A stretch of DNA of 52,652 nucleotides, taken from Comamonadaceae bacterium. GTDB taxonomy: Bacteria > Pseudomonadota > Gammaproteobacteria > Burkholderiales > Burkholderiaceae_C. Shown in pieces: positions 19,225 to 26,928 of this stretch (within the stretch, counting starts at the first letter, position 1; every line of letters starts with the position of its first letter). The stretch is from the NCBI GenBank assembly GCA_027486255.1, contig JAIXPL010000085.1, forward strand, positions 1 through 52,652, in the 5' to 3' direction. The translations under genes and the position numbers were made by a program. Below the pieces are notes generated by a model. The model searched no databases and had not been told where the DNA came from. It worked only from the letters and a program-made list of their open reading frames with translations.

Positions 19225-20946
19225 ATGAGCTCTTCTCTTGCCTTTGCCCCCCAGATGGCGGGCCACCTGCTTGTCGACTGCCTCATTGCCCAGGGTGTCA
19301 CCCATGCCTTCGGCGTGCCCGGGGAGAGTTACCTGGCGGTGCTGGACGGCCTGCACGCGCGGCGCGATCAGATCCGCTACATCACCTGCCGTCAGGAGGG
19401 CGGGGCGGCCTTCATGGCCGAGGCACATGGCAAGCTCACGGGTCGCCCTGGTGTGTGCATGGTCACGCGCGGGCCGGGTGCCACGAACGCCTCCATCGGT
19501 GTGCACACAGCCTTTCAGGATTCCACGCCCATGGTGCTGCTGGTGGGCGACGTGGCCAGCGACTGCCGCGACCGCGAAGCCTTCCAGGAGGTGGATTTCC
19601 TGAGCTTCTTCGGGCCGAGCACCAAGGCTTTTGCCAAGCGGGTCGAGCGCATCGACGACCCGGACCGCATTCCCGAGTACGTGGCCCGGGCCTTTGCCAC
19701 CGCCATGAATGGCCGACCTGGCCCGGTGGTGCTGGTGCTGCCCGAGGACATGCTCACGCAGACCACCCAGGCCCAGCCTTTGCCGCGTGTGGAGGCCGTG
19801 CAGGCCTGGAGCGATCCGGGTAGCCTGCGCACGCTGCGCAGCATGCTCTTGGCTTCACAGCGCCCCCTGGTGATCGCCGGCGGCAGTGGCTGGACGCCGC
19901 AGGCCGCGCAGGCCCTGCAGCGCTTTGCCGAGAACTGGAAGTTGCCGGTGGCCAACGCCTTCCGCTTCCAGGACACCTTCGACAACCACCATCCGCTGTA
20001 TGCGGGTGAGGTGGGCATCGGCATCAATCCCCAGCTGGCCGAGCGGGTGCGGCAGAGCGATTTGCTGATCGCCATCGGCCCGCGCCTGGGGGAGATGACC
20101 ACCGGCAGCTACCAGCTGCTCCAGCCGCCGCGGCTGGCGCAAAAGCTGGTGCACATCCATGCCAGCGCCGAGGAACTGCACCGGGTCTACCACGCCGATC
20201 TGGCCATCAACGCCACCATGAATGCGGCGGCGCGTTCGCTGGAGGTGCTCACCGCGCCGGTGGAGCTGCCCTGGGAAGCGTGGGCGCGCGAGGCCCATGA
20301 GGACTACCAAGCCAATCTGCTGCCCCCGCCCCCCGAGACCTGGCCAGGCGACATCCACATGCCCACCCTGGTAGAGGTGCTGCAAAAGCACCTGCCCGAG
20401 GACGCGGTGCTCACCAATGGTGCTGGCAACTTCGCGAGCTGGACGCACCGCTTCTTCCGCCACCATGGCCTGGCCAAGGGCCACAAAACACAGCTCGCCC
20501 CCACCGTTGGGGCCATGGGCTATGGCGTACCGGCCGGCATTGCCGCGGCGCTCACCACCGGCCGCGTGGTGCTCACCATGGCGGGCGACGGCGATTTCCT
20601 GATGAACGGCCAGGAACTCGCCACGGCCGTGCAGCACGGCGCCAAGAGCATCATCGTGCTGCTCAACAACAGCATGTACGGCACCATCCGCATGCACCAG
20701 GAGCGCGCGTACCCGCGCCATGAAAGCGGCTCGGCTCTGCAGAACCCGGATTTCGTGGCCCTGGCGCAGGCCTATGGCTATGCCGCCGAGCGCATCACGC
20801 GCACCGAAGCTTTTGAGCCCGCGCTGCGGGCGGCGCTGGCTCGCAGCCAGGGCAGCCTCCTTGAGGTGATGCTCAGCCCCGAGGTGATCAGCACGCGGGG
20901 TACGCTCGAGGCCATCACGCAGCAGGCGCTCTCGCGCAGCACCTGA
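19225..20946 (+). CDS. Thiamine-pyrophosphate enzyme, acetolactate synthase-like
   Basis: A 573-residue ThDP-dependent enzyme. The N-terminal PYR domain has the catalytic Glu58 in TCRQEGGAAFMAEAHGK, the middle domain is FAD/ADP-fold-like, and the C-terminal PP domain has the ThDP/Mg motif AGDGDFLMNGQE (about 453-464) ending in LLNNSMYG. It belongs with acetolactate synthase, glyoxylate carboligase and similar 2-oxoacid enzymes, but has no small regulatory subunit beside it, so a catabolic carboligase or decarboxylase is more likely than valine synthesis. No clear ribosome site precedes the ATG. It ends 7 bases from the convergent isomerase gene. Confidence 0.88.
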   Translation: MSSSLAFAPQMAGHLLVDCLIAQGVTHAFGVPGESYLAVLDGLHARRDQIRYITCRQEGGAAFMAEAHGKLTGRPGVCMVTRGPGATNASIGVHTAFQDSTPMVLLVGDVASDCRDREAFQEVDFLSFFGPSTKAFAKRVERIDDPDRIPEYVARAFATAMNGRPGPVVLVLPEDMLTQTTQAQPLPRVEAVQAWSDPGSLRTLRSMLLASQRPLVIAGGSGWTPQAAQALQRFAENWKLPVANAFRFQDTFDNHHPLYAGEVGIGINPQLAERVRQSDLLIAIGPRLGEMTTGSYQLLQPPRLAQKLVHIHASAEELHRVYHADLAINATMNAAARSLEVLTAPVELPWEAWAREAHEDYQANLLPPPPETWPGDIHMPTLVEVLQKHLPEDAVLTNGAGNFASWTHRFFRHHGLAKGHKTQLAPTVGAMGYGVPAGIAAALTTGRVVLTMAGDGDFLMNGQELATAVQHGAKSIIVLLNNSMYGTIRMHQERAYPRHESGSALQNPDFVALAQAYGYAAERITRTEAFEPALRAALARSQGSLLEVMLSPEVISTRGTLEAITQQALSRST

Positions 20947-20953
20947 GGAAGCC

Positions 20954-21850
20954 TCAGACCGCGCTGCGGTGGCGTGCGATGCAGGTGTCCAGCACCTCGT
21001 CGTGCGGGCGCAGCCACCAGTCCTGGGTGGAAAAAATCTCCACCTCGCTGAAGCCGGTAAAGCCTGCCGCTTCCACCCAGCTGCGGATGCGCGGGATGTC
21101 GATCACGCCATCGCCCATCATGCCCCGGTCGTTGAGCAGGTCGCGCGTGGGCGTGAGCCAGTCGCAGACGTGAAAAGCCAGGATGCGCTGCGCTCGGCCC
21201 GCCCGGGCAATGCCTTGCTCGAGCAGCGGATCCCACCAGGTGTGGTACACGTCGACTGCCACGCCCAGGGCGGGTGTTTCTGCGCTGCCCGGCGGGCGCG
21301 GGTCCAGGGCCTCGCACAGGTCCAGGGCCTGCGCCAGGGTGTTCACGCAGGCGCGGTCGGCGGCGTACATGGGGTGCAGGGGCTCGATGGCCAGCGGCAT
21401 GCCTTGTGCACGGGCGTGTTCCAGCAGGGCGGCGATGCCGTCCTTCACCTGGGCCCGTGCGCGGGCGATGTCCTTGTGCGCCGCGCGTCCGTCCAGTGCG
21501 CCCGGCAGGGCGCCCACCACCAGCACCAGGCAGGCGGCGCCGAGCTCGCAGGCTTCGTCGAGCGCGCGGCGGTTGTCATCGAGCGCGGCTCTTAGGCCCG
21601 CCGCATCGGCGGCCGGGAACATGCCGCCCCGGCAGTAGCCCGACAGTTGCAGACCATGCTGCTTGACCAGGCCCGAGACCACGTCCAGGCCGGCGGCATG
21701 CACCTGGTCGCGCCAGGGTGAGATGGCGCGGATGCCGCGTGCCGCGCAGGCTTCGATGATCTGCGGCAAGGGCAGATCGCGCCCGCTGCTTTTGCGCACG
21801 GTGGCGGTGTTGATCGACAGCCAGTGGTGGTCTTGCGAAAAATCTCTCAC
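20954..21850 (-). CDS. Sugar phosphate isomerase/epimerase (xylose isomerase-like TIM barrel)
   Basis: A 298-residue AP-endonuclease-2/xylose-isomerase-like TIM-barrel protein. Likely metal ligands are the Glu in MPLAIEPLHP, the Asp in GVAVDVYHTWWDP, the His in LAFHVCDW and the Glu in GFSEVEIF. Related enzymes isomerise or epimerise sugars and keto-sugars, or carry out beta-elimination of 3-keto glycosides. It is the last gene of the seven-gene TetR-headed operon; the upstream gene ends 10 bases before its start. The substrate cannot be told from the sequence. Confidence 0.85.
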   Translation of the reverse strand: MRDFSQDHHWLSINTATVRKSSGRDLPLPQIIEACAARGIRAISPWRDQVHAAGLDVVSGLVKQHGLQLSGYCRGGMFPAADAAGLRAALDDNRRALDEACELGAACLVLVVGALPGALDGRAAHKDIARARAQVKDGIAALLEHARAQGMPLAIEPLHPMYAADRACVNTLAQALDLCEALDPRPPGSAETPALGVAVDVYHTWWDPLLEQGIARAGRAQRILAFHVCDWLTPTRDLLNDRGMMGDGVIDIPRIRSWVEAAGFTGFSEVEIFSTQDWWLRPHDEVLDTCIARHRSAV

Positions 21851-21860
21851 GAGGGTCCTC

Positions 21861-22760
21861 TCAGGAATCGGTGGGGCTGGCGCGTCCGCGCCGCAGCTGC
21901 CGCACGATGGCGGCGTTGTCCAGCTCGCCGTCGCCGGCCTGCACGGCGGCCTCCAGCACGCGGGCGTGGGCGCTGGACAGGGGCATGGTCAGACCTGCGC
22001 GCTGTGCTTCATCGAGCATCAGGCCCAGGTCCTTGAGGTGCTGGCGGATGCGCGACTGCGGTGGCTCGAAGCGCTCTTCCACCATCAGGTGGCCTTTGAC
22101 CTCGGCCGCCACTGAGCGGGCGGGGCTGGCCAGCACCAGAGCCAGGAAGGTCTCGGGCGGAATGCCCAGCGACTCTGCGAACACCAGGCCCTCGGCCAGG
22201 GCCGCCCGGTTCAGGCCCAGCACCAGGTTGGTGGCCAGCTTGGCGCGCGCGCCCATGCCGGTAGGCCCCACGTGGATGCGCTGCGCTGTGATGGCGCTCA
22301 GCAGCACGTCATGGGCGGCCACCGCCTCGGCAGGCCCCCCCAGCAGCATGGTGGCCTGGCCTGCGCCAATCTGCTGGCTCGAACCCGACAGCGGGGCTTC
22401 CAGCAAAGTGATGCCGCGCGTCGCCAGCGCGGCGGCCAGGGCTTCGAGCTGCAGCGGGTGGCCGGTGGAGCAGTCGATCAGGGTGCGCACGCGGCTGCCC
22501 GCGGCCAGCAGTCCATTGGGCGCGTCGGCCAGGGCCTGCACGTCTTTGGTTTCGTAGATGGCCAGCAGCACGGTGGCACAGGTCTGGCCCAGTGCGTGCA
22601 GCGAATCGGCCAGGCGACCACCCTGGGCGCCAAAGGCCTGACGAGCTGGCTCGCTCAGGTCCCAGCCCCAGACCTCGTGGCCTGCCCCTCGCAGCCGCTG
22701 GCCCAGGGCTTGGCCCACCAGGCCCAGACCCACCAAGCCGATGGGCGTGTGCCCGTCCAC
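21861..22760 (-). CDS. NAD(P)-dependent oxidoreductase, 3-hydroxyisobutyrate dehydrogenase family
   Basis: A 299-residue beta-hydroxyacid dehydrogenase. The N-terminal Rossmann motif is IGLVGLGLVGQALGQRL, the substrate-binding segment PLSGSSQQIGAGQATMLLGG replaces the usual DAPVSGG, and the catalytic lysine is in GARAKLATNLVLGLN. It oxidises a beta-hydroxyacid or reduces a semialdehyde such as tartronate semialdehyde. The start is a GTG one base after the SDR stop (TGA-G-GTG), so translation is coupled. This cofactor and fold fit the end steps of sugar-acid breakdown. Confidence 0.88.
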   Translation of the reverse strand: MDGHTPIGLVGLGLVGQALGQRLRGAGHEVWGWDLSEPARQAFGAQGGRLADSLHALGQTCATVLLAIYETKDVQALADAPNGLLAAGSRVRTLIDCSTGHPLQLEALAAALATRGITLLEAPLSGSSQQIGAGQATMLLGGPAEAVAAHDVLLSAITAQRIHVGPTGMGARAKLATNLVLGLNRAALAEGLVFAESLGIPPETFLALVLASPARSVAAEVKGHLMVEERFEPPQSRIRQHLKDLGLMLDEAQRAGLTMPLSSAHARVLEAAVQAGDGELDNAAIVRQLRRGRASPTDS

Positions 22761-22761
22761 C

Positions 22762-23463
22762 TCAGGCGCCCTCCAGGGAAGCGCCGCCGCAGAGCAACAG
22801 CTCTTGCCCCGTGATGGCTGCGGCCTGCGGCGACAAGAGGAAGCCCACGGCCGCGGCCACCTCGTCAGCTTGGATGAGTCGGCCCAGCGGCGGCAGCTTC
22901 GGGGGCGTACCCTGGCGGGCGGGGTCGCCCAGCATGGCGGTGTTCGTGGCCGCTGGGCTCACCACGTTGACGGTGACGCCCTGGCGCACCACCTCGGCGG
23001 CCCAGCTGCGCGCCAGCGCCACCAGGGCCGCTTTGCTGGCGGCGTACTGGCTGCGTCCAGCGATTCCGCGCGCCACGCGGCTGCCGATCAGCACCACACG
23101 GCCCTGGCCCGCCGCCGCCATGGCGGGCAGCAGGCGCTGGGCCAGACGGGTGGCGGCATCCACATGCAAGCGCCACATGGCCTCACCGTCTTCAGGGTCG
23201 AGCTCACCGAGGCGGCCGGTGCGCAAGATGCCGGCGGCATGCACCAGGGCCGACACACCGGCCAGGCCATCGAGTGTGCGCTGCAGGGCGGCCGCATCGA
23301 GCAGGTCCACCGCCACCGAATGGAAGTTCGCATGCGCCAGCGTGGGTGCCTGCACATCCAGGCCCGAGACCTGCCAGCCCTCATTGAGCAAGCGCTGCGC
23401 GCAGGCTGCCCCGATGCCCGAGCTGCTGCCCGTCACCAAGGCATGCCGCGCCTCATTCGACAC
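22762..23463 (-). CDS. Short-chain dehydrogenase/reductase
   Basis: A 233-residue classical SDR. The cofactor motif is TGSSSGIGAACAQ near residue 11, the Asp-Leu pair VAVDLLD and the HAAGI segment follow, and the catalytic triad is Ser in VLIGSRVA with YAASK. The C-terminal GQELLLCGGASL is typical of the family. The start is a GTG that lies inside the last codons of the upstream TctC gene (11-base overlap), so the genes are translationally coupled. It probably oxidises or reduces a sugar-derived alcohol or ketone in this operon. Confidence 0.87.
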   Translation of the reverse strand: MSNEARHALVTGSSSGIGAACAQRLLNEGWQVSGLDVQAPTLAHANFHSVAVDLLDAAALQRTLDGLAGVSALVHAAGILRTGRLGELDPEDGEAMWRLHVDAATRLAQRLLPAMAAAGQGRVVLIGSRVARGIAGRSQYAASKAALVALARSWAAEVVRQGVTVNVVSPAATNTAMLGDPARQGTPPKLPPLGRLIQADEVAAAVGFLLSPQAAAITGQELLLCGGASLEGA

Positions 23464-24412
23464 GGATGTTGCCTTCGGTGATGATCTTTTGGGCGCGTGC
23501 CATGTCCTCGCGCTGGAACTTGATGAAGTCGTCCACCGAGCCCGGCGTCATCACCAGGCCCTGACTGACAAAACGGTCTTTCATGTCGCTGGCCAGGGCC
23601 TTGTTCACTTCGGCGTTCAGGCGCTGGGTGATATCGGCGGGCAGGCGCATGGGGCCCCACAGGCCGTACCAGCTGAAAAACTCGAAGCCAGGCAAGGTTT
23701 CGGCCACGGTGGGCACGTCGGGCAGGCTGGGTGCCCGGGTGTTGGAGGTCACAGCCACCACGCGCAGCATGCCGTTCTTGTGGAATTGGAGTGAGCCGAG
23801 GATTGGATCAATGAAGCCGGCGATCTGGCCACCGATCAGGTCCTGGAAGGCCGGAGCCGTGCCTTTGTAGGGCACCACCACGTAGTCGAGGTTGCCGGCG
23901 CGCTTGAGCATCTCGGTGGCCAAGTGCCCGGCCGAGCCGATGGAGCCCACGGCAAAGGTCATCTTGCCCGGGTTGGCCTGGGCGAAGGTCAGCAGCGACC
24001 TCAGGTCGGTCACTGGCAAATTCTTGTTGATGGCCACCGACAGCGGCGCCTTGGCCACGAGCGAGACGGGCTGGAAGTCTTTCACCACGCCGTAAGGCAC
24101 GGACCTCATGGTCATGGGCGCCGTGACGAAGGTGGAGGCGTTGAACAGCAGGGTGTAGCCGTCGGCTGCTGCCTTGGCCACCACATCGGCACCAATGGTG
24201 CCATTGCCTCCGGGGCGGTTTTCCACGACGAAGGGCTGCCCCATCTGTTCGCCGAGTTTTTGCGCCAGCGCGCGGCCGAGCTGATCCAAGGTGCCGCCGG
24301 GTGGGAAGGGGATGATGACCTTGACCGGTCGATTCGGGTAGGCCTGCGCAGCAGCGCCCAGGGCAGCCAAGCTCAGGCACAAGGCCAGGCCGTAACGAAG
24401 CAGTGGTTTCAT
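23453..24412 (-). CDS. Bug/TctC-family substrate-binding protein (second of the operon)
   Basis: A 319-residue periplasmic binding protein with signal peptide MKPLLRYGLALCLSLAALG ending near AAAQA. The mature part shows YPNRPVKVIIPFPPGGTLDQ, VVENRPGGNGTIGADVVAKA, and GSIGSAGHLATEMLKR. The ATG at 24410-24412 has AGGAG 6 bases upstream; an earlier reading adds 14 residues without support. No membrane components are encoded nearby. It overlaps the SDR start by 11 bases. It and the first TctC of this operon are clearly different in sequence, so they may bind different ligands. Confidence 0.92.
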   Translation of the reverse strand: MKPLLRYGLALCLSLAALGAAAQAYPNRPVKVIIPFPPGGTLDQLGRALAQKLGEQMGQPFVVENRPGGNGTIGADVVAKAAADGYTLLFNASTFVTAPMTMRSVPYGVVKDFQPVSLVAKAPLSVAINKNLPVTDLRSLLTFAQANPGKMTFAVGSIGSAGHLATEMLKRAGNLDYVVVPYKGTAPAFQDLIGGQIAGFIDPILGSLQFHKNGMLRVVAVTSNTRAPSLPDVPTVAETLPGFEFFSWYGLWGPMRLPADITQRLNAEVNKALASDMKDRFVSQGLVMTPGSVDDFIKFQREDMARAQKIITEGNIRVE

Positions 24413-24437
24413 GCGAGTCTCCTTGGGGTGAATAGGG

Positions 24438-25628
24438 TCAGGCCTGCACGCCATGCAGGCTCAGCAGCGTCTTCATGCGCTGGGTGGCCAGTTCGGGCTG
24501 CTCCAGCAGGTTCGCTGCATCGGCCAGCCTGAAGAGTTCGGCCAGGTGCACGATGCTGCGCGTGCTCTGCTGGCCGCCCACCATGGTGAAGTGGCTCTGG
24601 TGACCGTTGAGCCAGGCCATGAACACCACGCCGGTTTTGTAAAAGCGCGTGGGCGCCTGGAAGATGTGGCGCGACAGCGGCACCGTGGGCGCCAGGATGG
24701 CATGAAAGCGAGCCACATCGCCCTGCGCCAGTGCACTGAGCGCGGCACTGGCGGCCGGTGCAATGGCGTCGAAGATGCCCAGCAGCGCATCGCTCTGGCC
24801 ATGGACCTGTTCGGTACCCAGGCCATCGCCGGCAATCAGCTCGGCGTAGTTGAAGTCGTCGCCCGTGTACATGCGCACGCCCTTGGGCAGGCGCCTGCGC
24901 ATGGCGATCTCCTTGTCTTTGTCCAGCAGCGAGATCTTGATGCCGTCGACCTTGCCCGCGTGGGCCGCAATGATGCCCAAGGCCGTGTCCATGGCGGCAT
25001 TCAGGTCGGGCGTGCCCCAGTAGCCACTGAGCGCTGGGTCGAACATGTCGCCCAGCCAATGCAGCACCACGGGTTGGCGTGCCTGGCGCAGGATGCGGTC
25101 GTAGACGCGCTCGTAGTCGGCCGGGCTTGTGGCCACCCGGGCCAGCGCCCGGCTGGCCATGATGATGAGCCGGCCGCCCAGTTTCTCGATGGCCGCCATC
25201 TGCTCCTCGTAGCCCCGGATGACCTGGTCCACGCTGGTGACCCTGGCCACATCGAGGTGGTCGGTGCCGCAGCCGGAGGCCAGCAAGGCGCCAGGGCCGA
25301 AGTCGCGTGCCGCGTCCAGCGAGCGCCGGATCAGCTCCAGCGAGGTGGACCAGTCCATGCCCATGCCGCGCTGGGCGGTGTCCATGGCCTCGGCCACGCC
25401 CATGCCCAGTGACCACAGGTGGCGCCGGTAGCCGATGGTGGCGTCCCAGTCCAGCGCACATTGCAGCCAGGGGTCCACGGCAGCCAGGGGGTCGGCCACC
25501 ACGTGGGCCGCCGAGTAGGCGATGCGGTTGAACGGAACTCGCGTGTTTGCGCGGGCCGGGGCCTGGCCTTGCAGGGTGTGACGGACCAGCTGGCCGTCCG
25601 CCTGGGGAAGAAGAAGAGAAGGGCGCAT
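24438..25628 (-). CDS. DUF993 / dihydrodipicolinate-synthase-family protein
   Basis: A 396-residue protein that I assign to DUF993, a TIM-barrel family near DHDPS/N-acetylneuraminate lyase. Blocks include ASGCGTDHLDVARVTSVDQVIRGYEEQM (described here by its start ASGCGTDHL), VVLHWLGDMFDP, VDGIKISLLDKDKE and RMYTGDDFNY. The lysine in VDGIKIS is the likely Schiff-base residue by analogy to DHDPS. Such enzymes perform aldol cleavage or dehydration of keto-acids. The ATG at 25626-25628 has AAGG upstream; an earlier start would overlap the Gfo/Idh gene. No reaction is proven for the family as far as I know. Confidence 0.8.
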   Translation of the reverse strand: MRPSLLLPQADGQLVRHTLQGQAPARANTRVPFNRIAYSAAHVVADPLAAVDPWLQCALDWDATIGYRRHLWSLGMGVAEAMDTAQRGMGMDWSTSLELIRRSLDAARDFGPGALLASGCGTDHLDVARVTSVDQVIRGYEEQMAAIEKLGGRLIIMASRALARVATSPADYERVYDRILRQARQPVVLHWLGDMFDPALSGYWGTPDLNAAMDTALGIIAAHAGKVDGIKISLLDKDKEIAMRRRLPKGVRMYTGDDFNYAELIAGDGLGTEQVHGQSDALLGIFDAIAPAASAALSALAQGDVARFHAILAPTVPLSRHIFQAPTRFYKTGVVFMAWLNGHQSHFTMVGGQQSTRSIVHLAELFRLADAANLLEQPELATQRMKTLLSLHGVQA

Positions 25629-25657
25629 GAGAGCCTTGGGAAAAGGGTGGACGGCGG

Positions 25658-26833
25658 TCAGATCGTCAGGGGCGGAACGTCCACCCAGCGGCGCTCCTTC
25701 CAGCTTTGCAGCGCGGCTTCCACCAACTGCACGCCCTTGGTGCCTTCGGGCAGCGTCCAGCGGTAAGGAGCGTCTTCGACCACGTGGCGGATGAAGTGCT
25801 CCCACTGGATCTTGAAGCCGTTGTCATAGACCTGCGAATCCGGCACTTCTTGCCACTGGTCGAAGAAGTTCATGGTCTGTTTGACGTCCGGGTTCCAGAC
25901 CGGCCGGGGGGTGGCCACCCGGCTTTGTGCCCTGCACTCCTGCAGACCTGCCACGGCCGAGCCGTGCGTGCCGTCCACGTGGAAGGTGACCAGGTCGTCG
26001 CGGCGCACGCGGGTGGTCCAGCTGCTGTTGACCTGGGCGACCACCGGCTCGCCGTTGTGGCCCTTGAGTTCGAGGGTGCAGTAAGCCGCATCGTCGGCGG
26101 TGGCGGCGTAGGGCTGGCCGGTCTCGTCCCAGCGCTGCGGGATGTGCGTGGCGCCCAGACAGGAGATGGACTGCACTTCGCCAAAGAGGTTGTCCAGCAC
26201 GTAGCGCCAGTGGCAGACCATGTCGAGGATGATGCCGCCACCGTCTTCGGCGCGGTAGTTCCAGCTCGGGCGCTGGATGGGTTGGAGGTCGCCCTCGAAC
26301 ACCCAGTAGCCGAACTCGATGCGCACACTGAGCATGCGGCCAAAGAAGCCGGCCCGGCGCAGCATGTCCAGCTTGCGCAGGCCGGGCAGGAACAGCTTGT
26401 CTTGGACGGCACCGTGCTTGAGGCCGTGCTTGGCCGAGGCTTCCTGGGCCAGGCGGGCCATTTCCACCGCCTCGTTCAGGTTGGTGGCGATCGGCTTTTC
26501 GCAGTACACGTGCTTGCCGGCGCGAATGGCCTTGGCCAGCAGGGTGGGGCGCATCTGCGTGGTGCCGGCATCGAAGAAGACCGTGTCTTGCGTATTGGCC
26601 AGCGCCGCGTCGAGGTCGGTGCCCCAGCGCTCGATGCCATGGGCCTGGGCCAGCGCCGCGATTTTGTCGGCATTGCGGCCGATGAGGATGGGGTCGGGCA
26701 TGACCTTATCGCCGTTGGATAGAGCCACGCCGCCCTGGGCACGGATGGCGCAGATGGAGCGGATGAGGTGCTGGTTCATGCCCATGCGTCCGGTGACGCC
26801 GTGCATGATGATTCCGAGTCGTTGAATGGCCAC
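25658..26833 (-). CDS. Gfo/Idh/MocA-family oxidoreductase
   Basis: A 391-residue NAD(P)-dependent sugar dehydrogenase-type enzyme. The N-terminal Rossmann segment is LGIIMHGVTGRMG, an unusual form of the glycine motif that looks like DapB. The family EKP motif is at residues 112-114 (HVYCEKPIATN). The GGGIILDMVCHW block supplies the usual aspartate and histidine of the active site. Family members oxidise sugar hydroxyls, for example at C3 of glycosides or in inositols. It lies between the first TctC (95-base gap with a hairpin) and the DUF993 gene (29-base gap). Confidence 0.87.
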   Translation of the reverse strand: MAIQRLGIIMHGVTGRMGMNQHLIRSICAIRAQGGVALSNGDKVMPDPILIGRNADKIAALAQAHGIERWGTDLDAALANTQDTVFFDAGTTQMRPTLLAKAIRAGKHVYCEKPIATNLNEAVEMARLAQEASAKHGLKHGAVQDKLFLPGLRKLDMLRRAGFFGRMLSVRIEFGYWVFEGDLQPIQRPSWNYRAEDGGGIILDMVCHWRYVLDNLFGEVQSISCLGATHIPQRWDETGQPYAATADDAAYCTLELKGHNGEPVVAQVNSSWTTRVRRDDLVTFHVDGTHGSAVAGLQECRAQSRVATPRPVWNPDVKQTMNFFDQWQEVPDSQVYDNGFKIQWEHFIRHVVEDAPYRWTLPEGTKGVQLVEAALQSWKERRWVDVPPLTI

Positions 26834-26906
26834 GAAAAAATCTCCTGCGAAAAAAATCAGGGTGAGTCTGTCCTGCAGCCGGTCAGGGCCACGGGGTGCT
26901 GGGGGT

Positions 26907-26923
26907 GCCCGGCCTTACCGGGC
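26907..26923 (-). other. Hairpin just after the first tctC gene of the operon
   Basis: GCCCGG (26907-26912) and CCGGGC (26918-26923) form a perfect 6-bp stem with a 5-base loop, 5 bases beyond the tctC stop on the minus strand. There is no T-tract. Such structures after binding-protein genes often protect the upstream mRNA and give the binding protein higher expression than the enzymes. Confidence 0.45.
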
Positions 26924-26928
26924 GGGGA

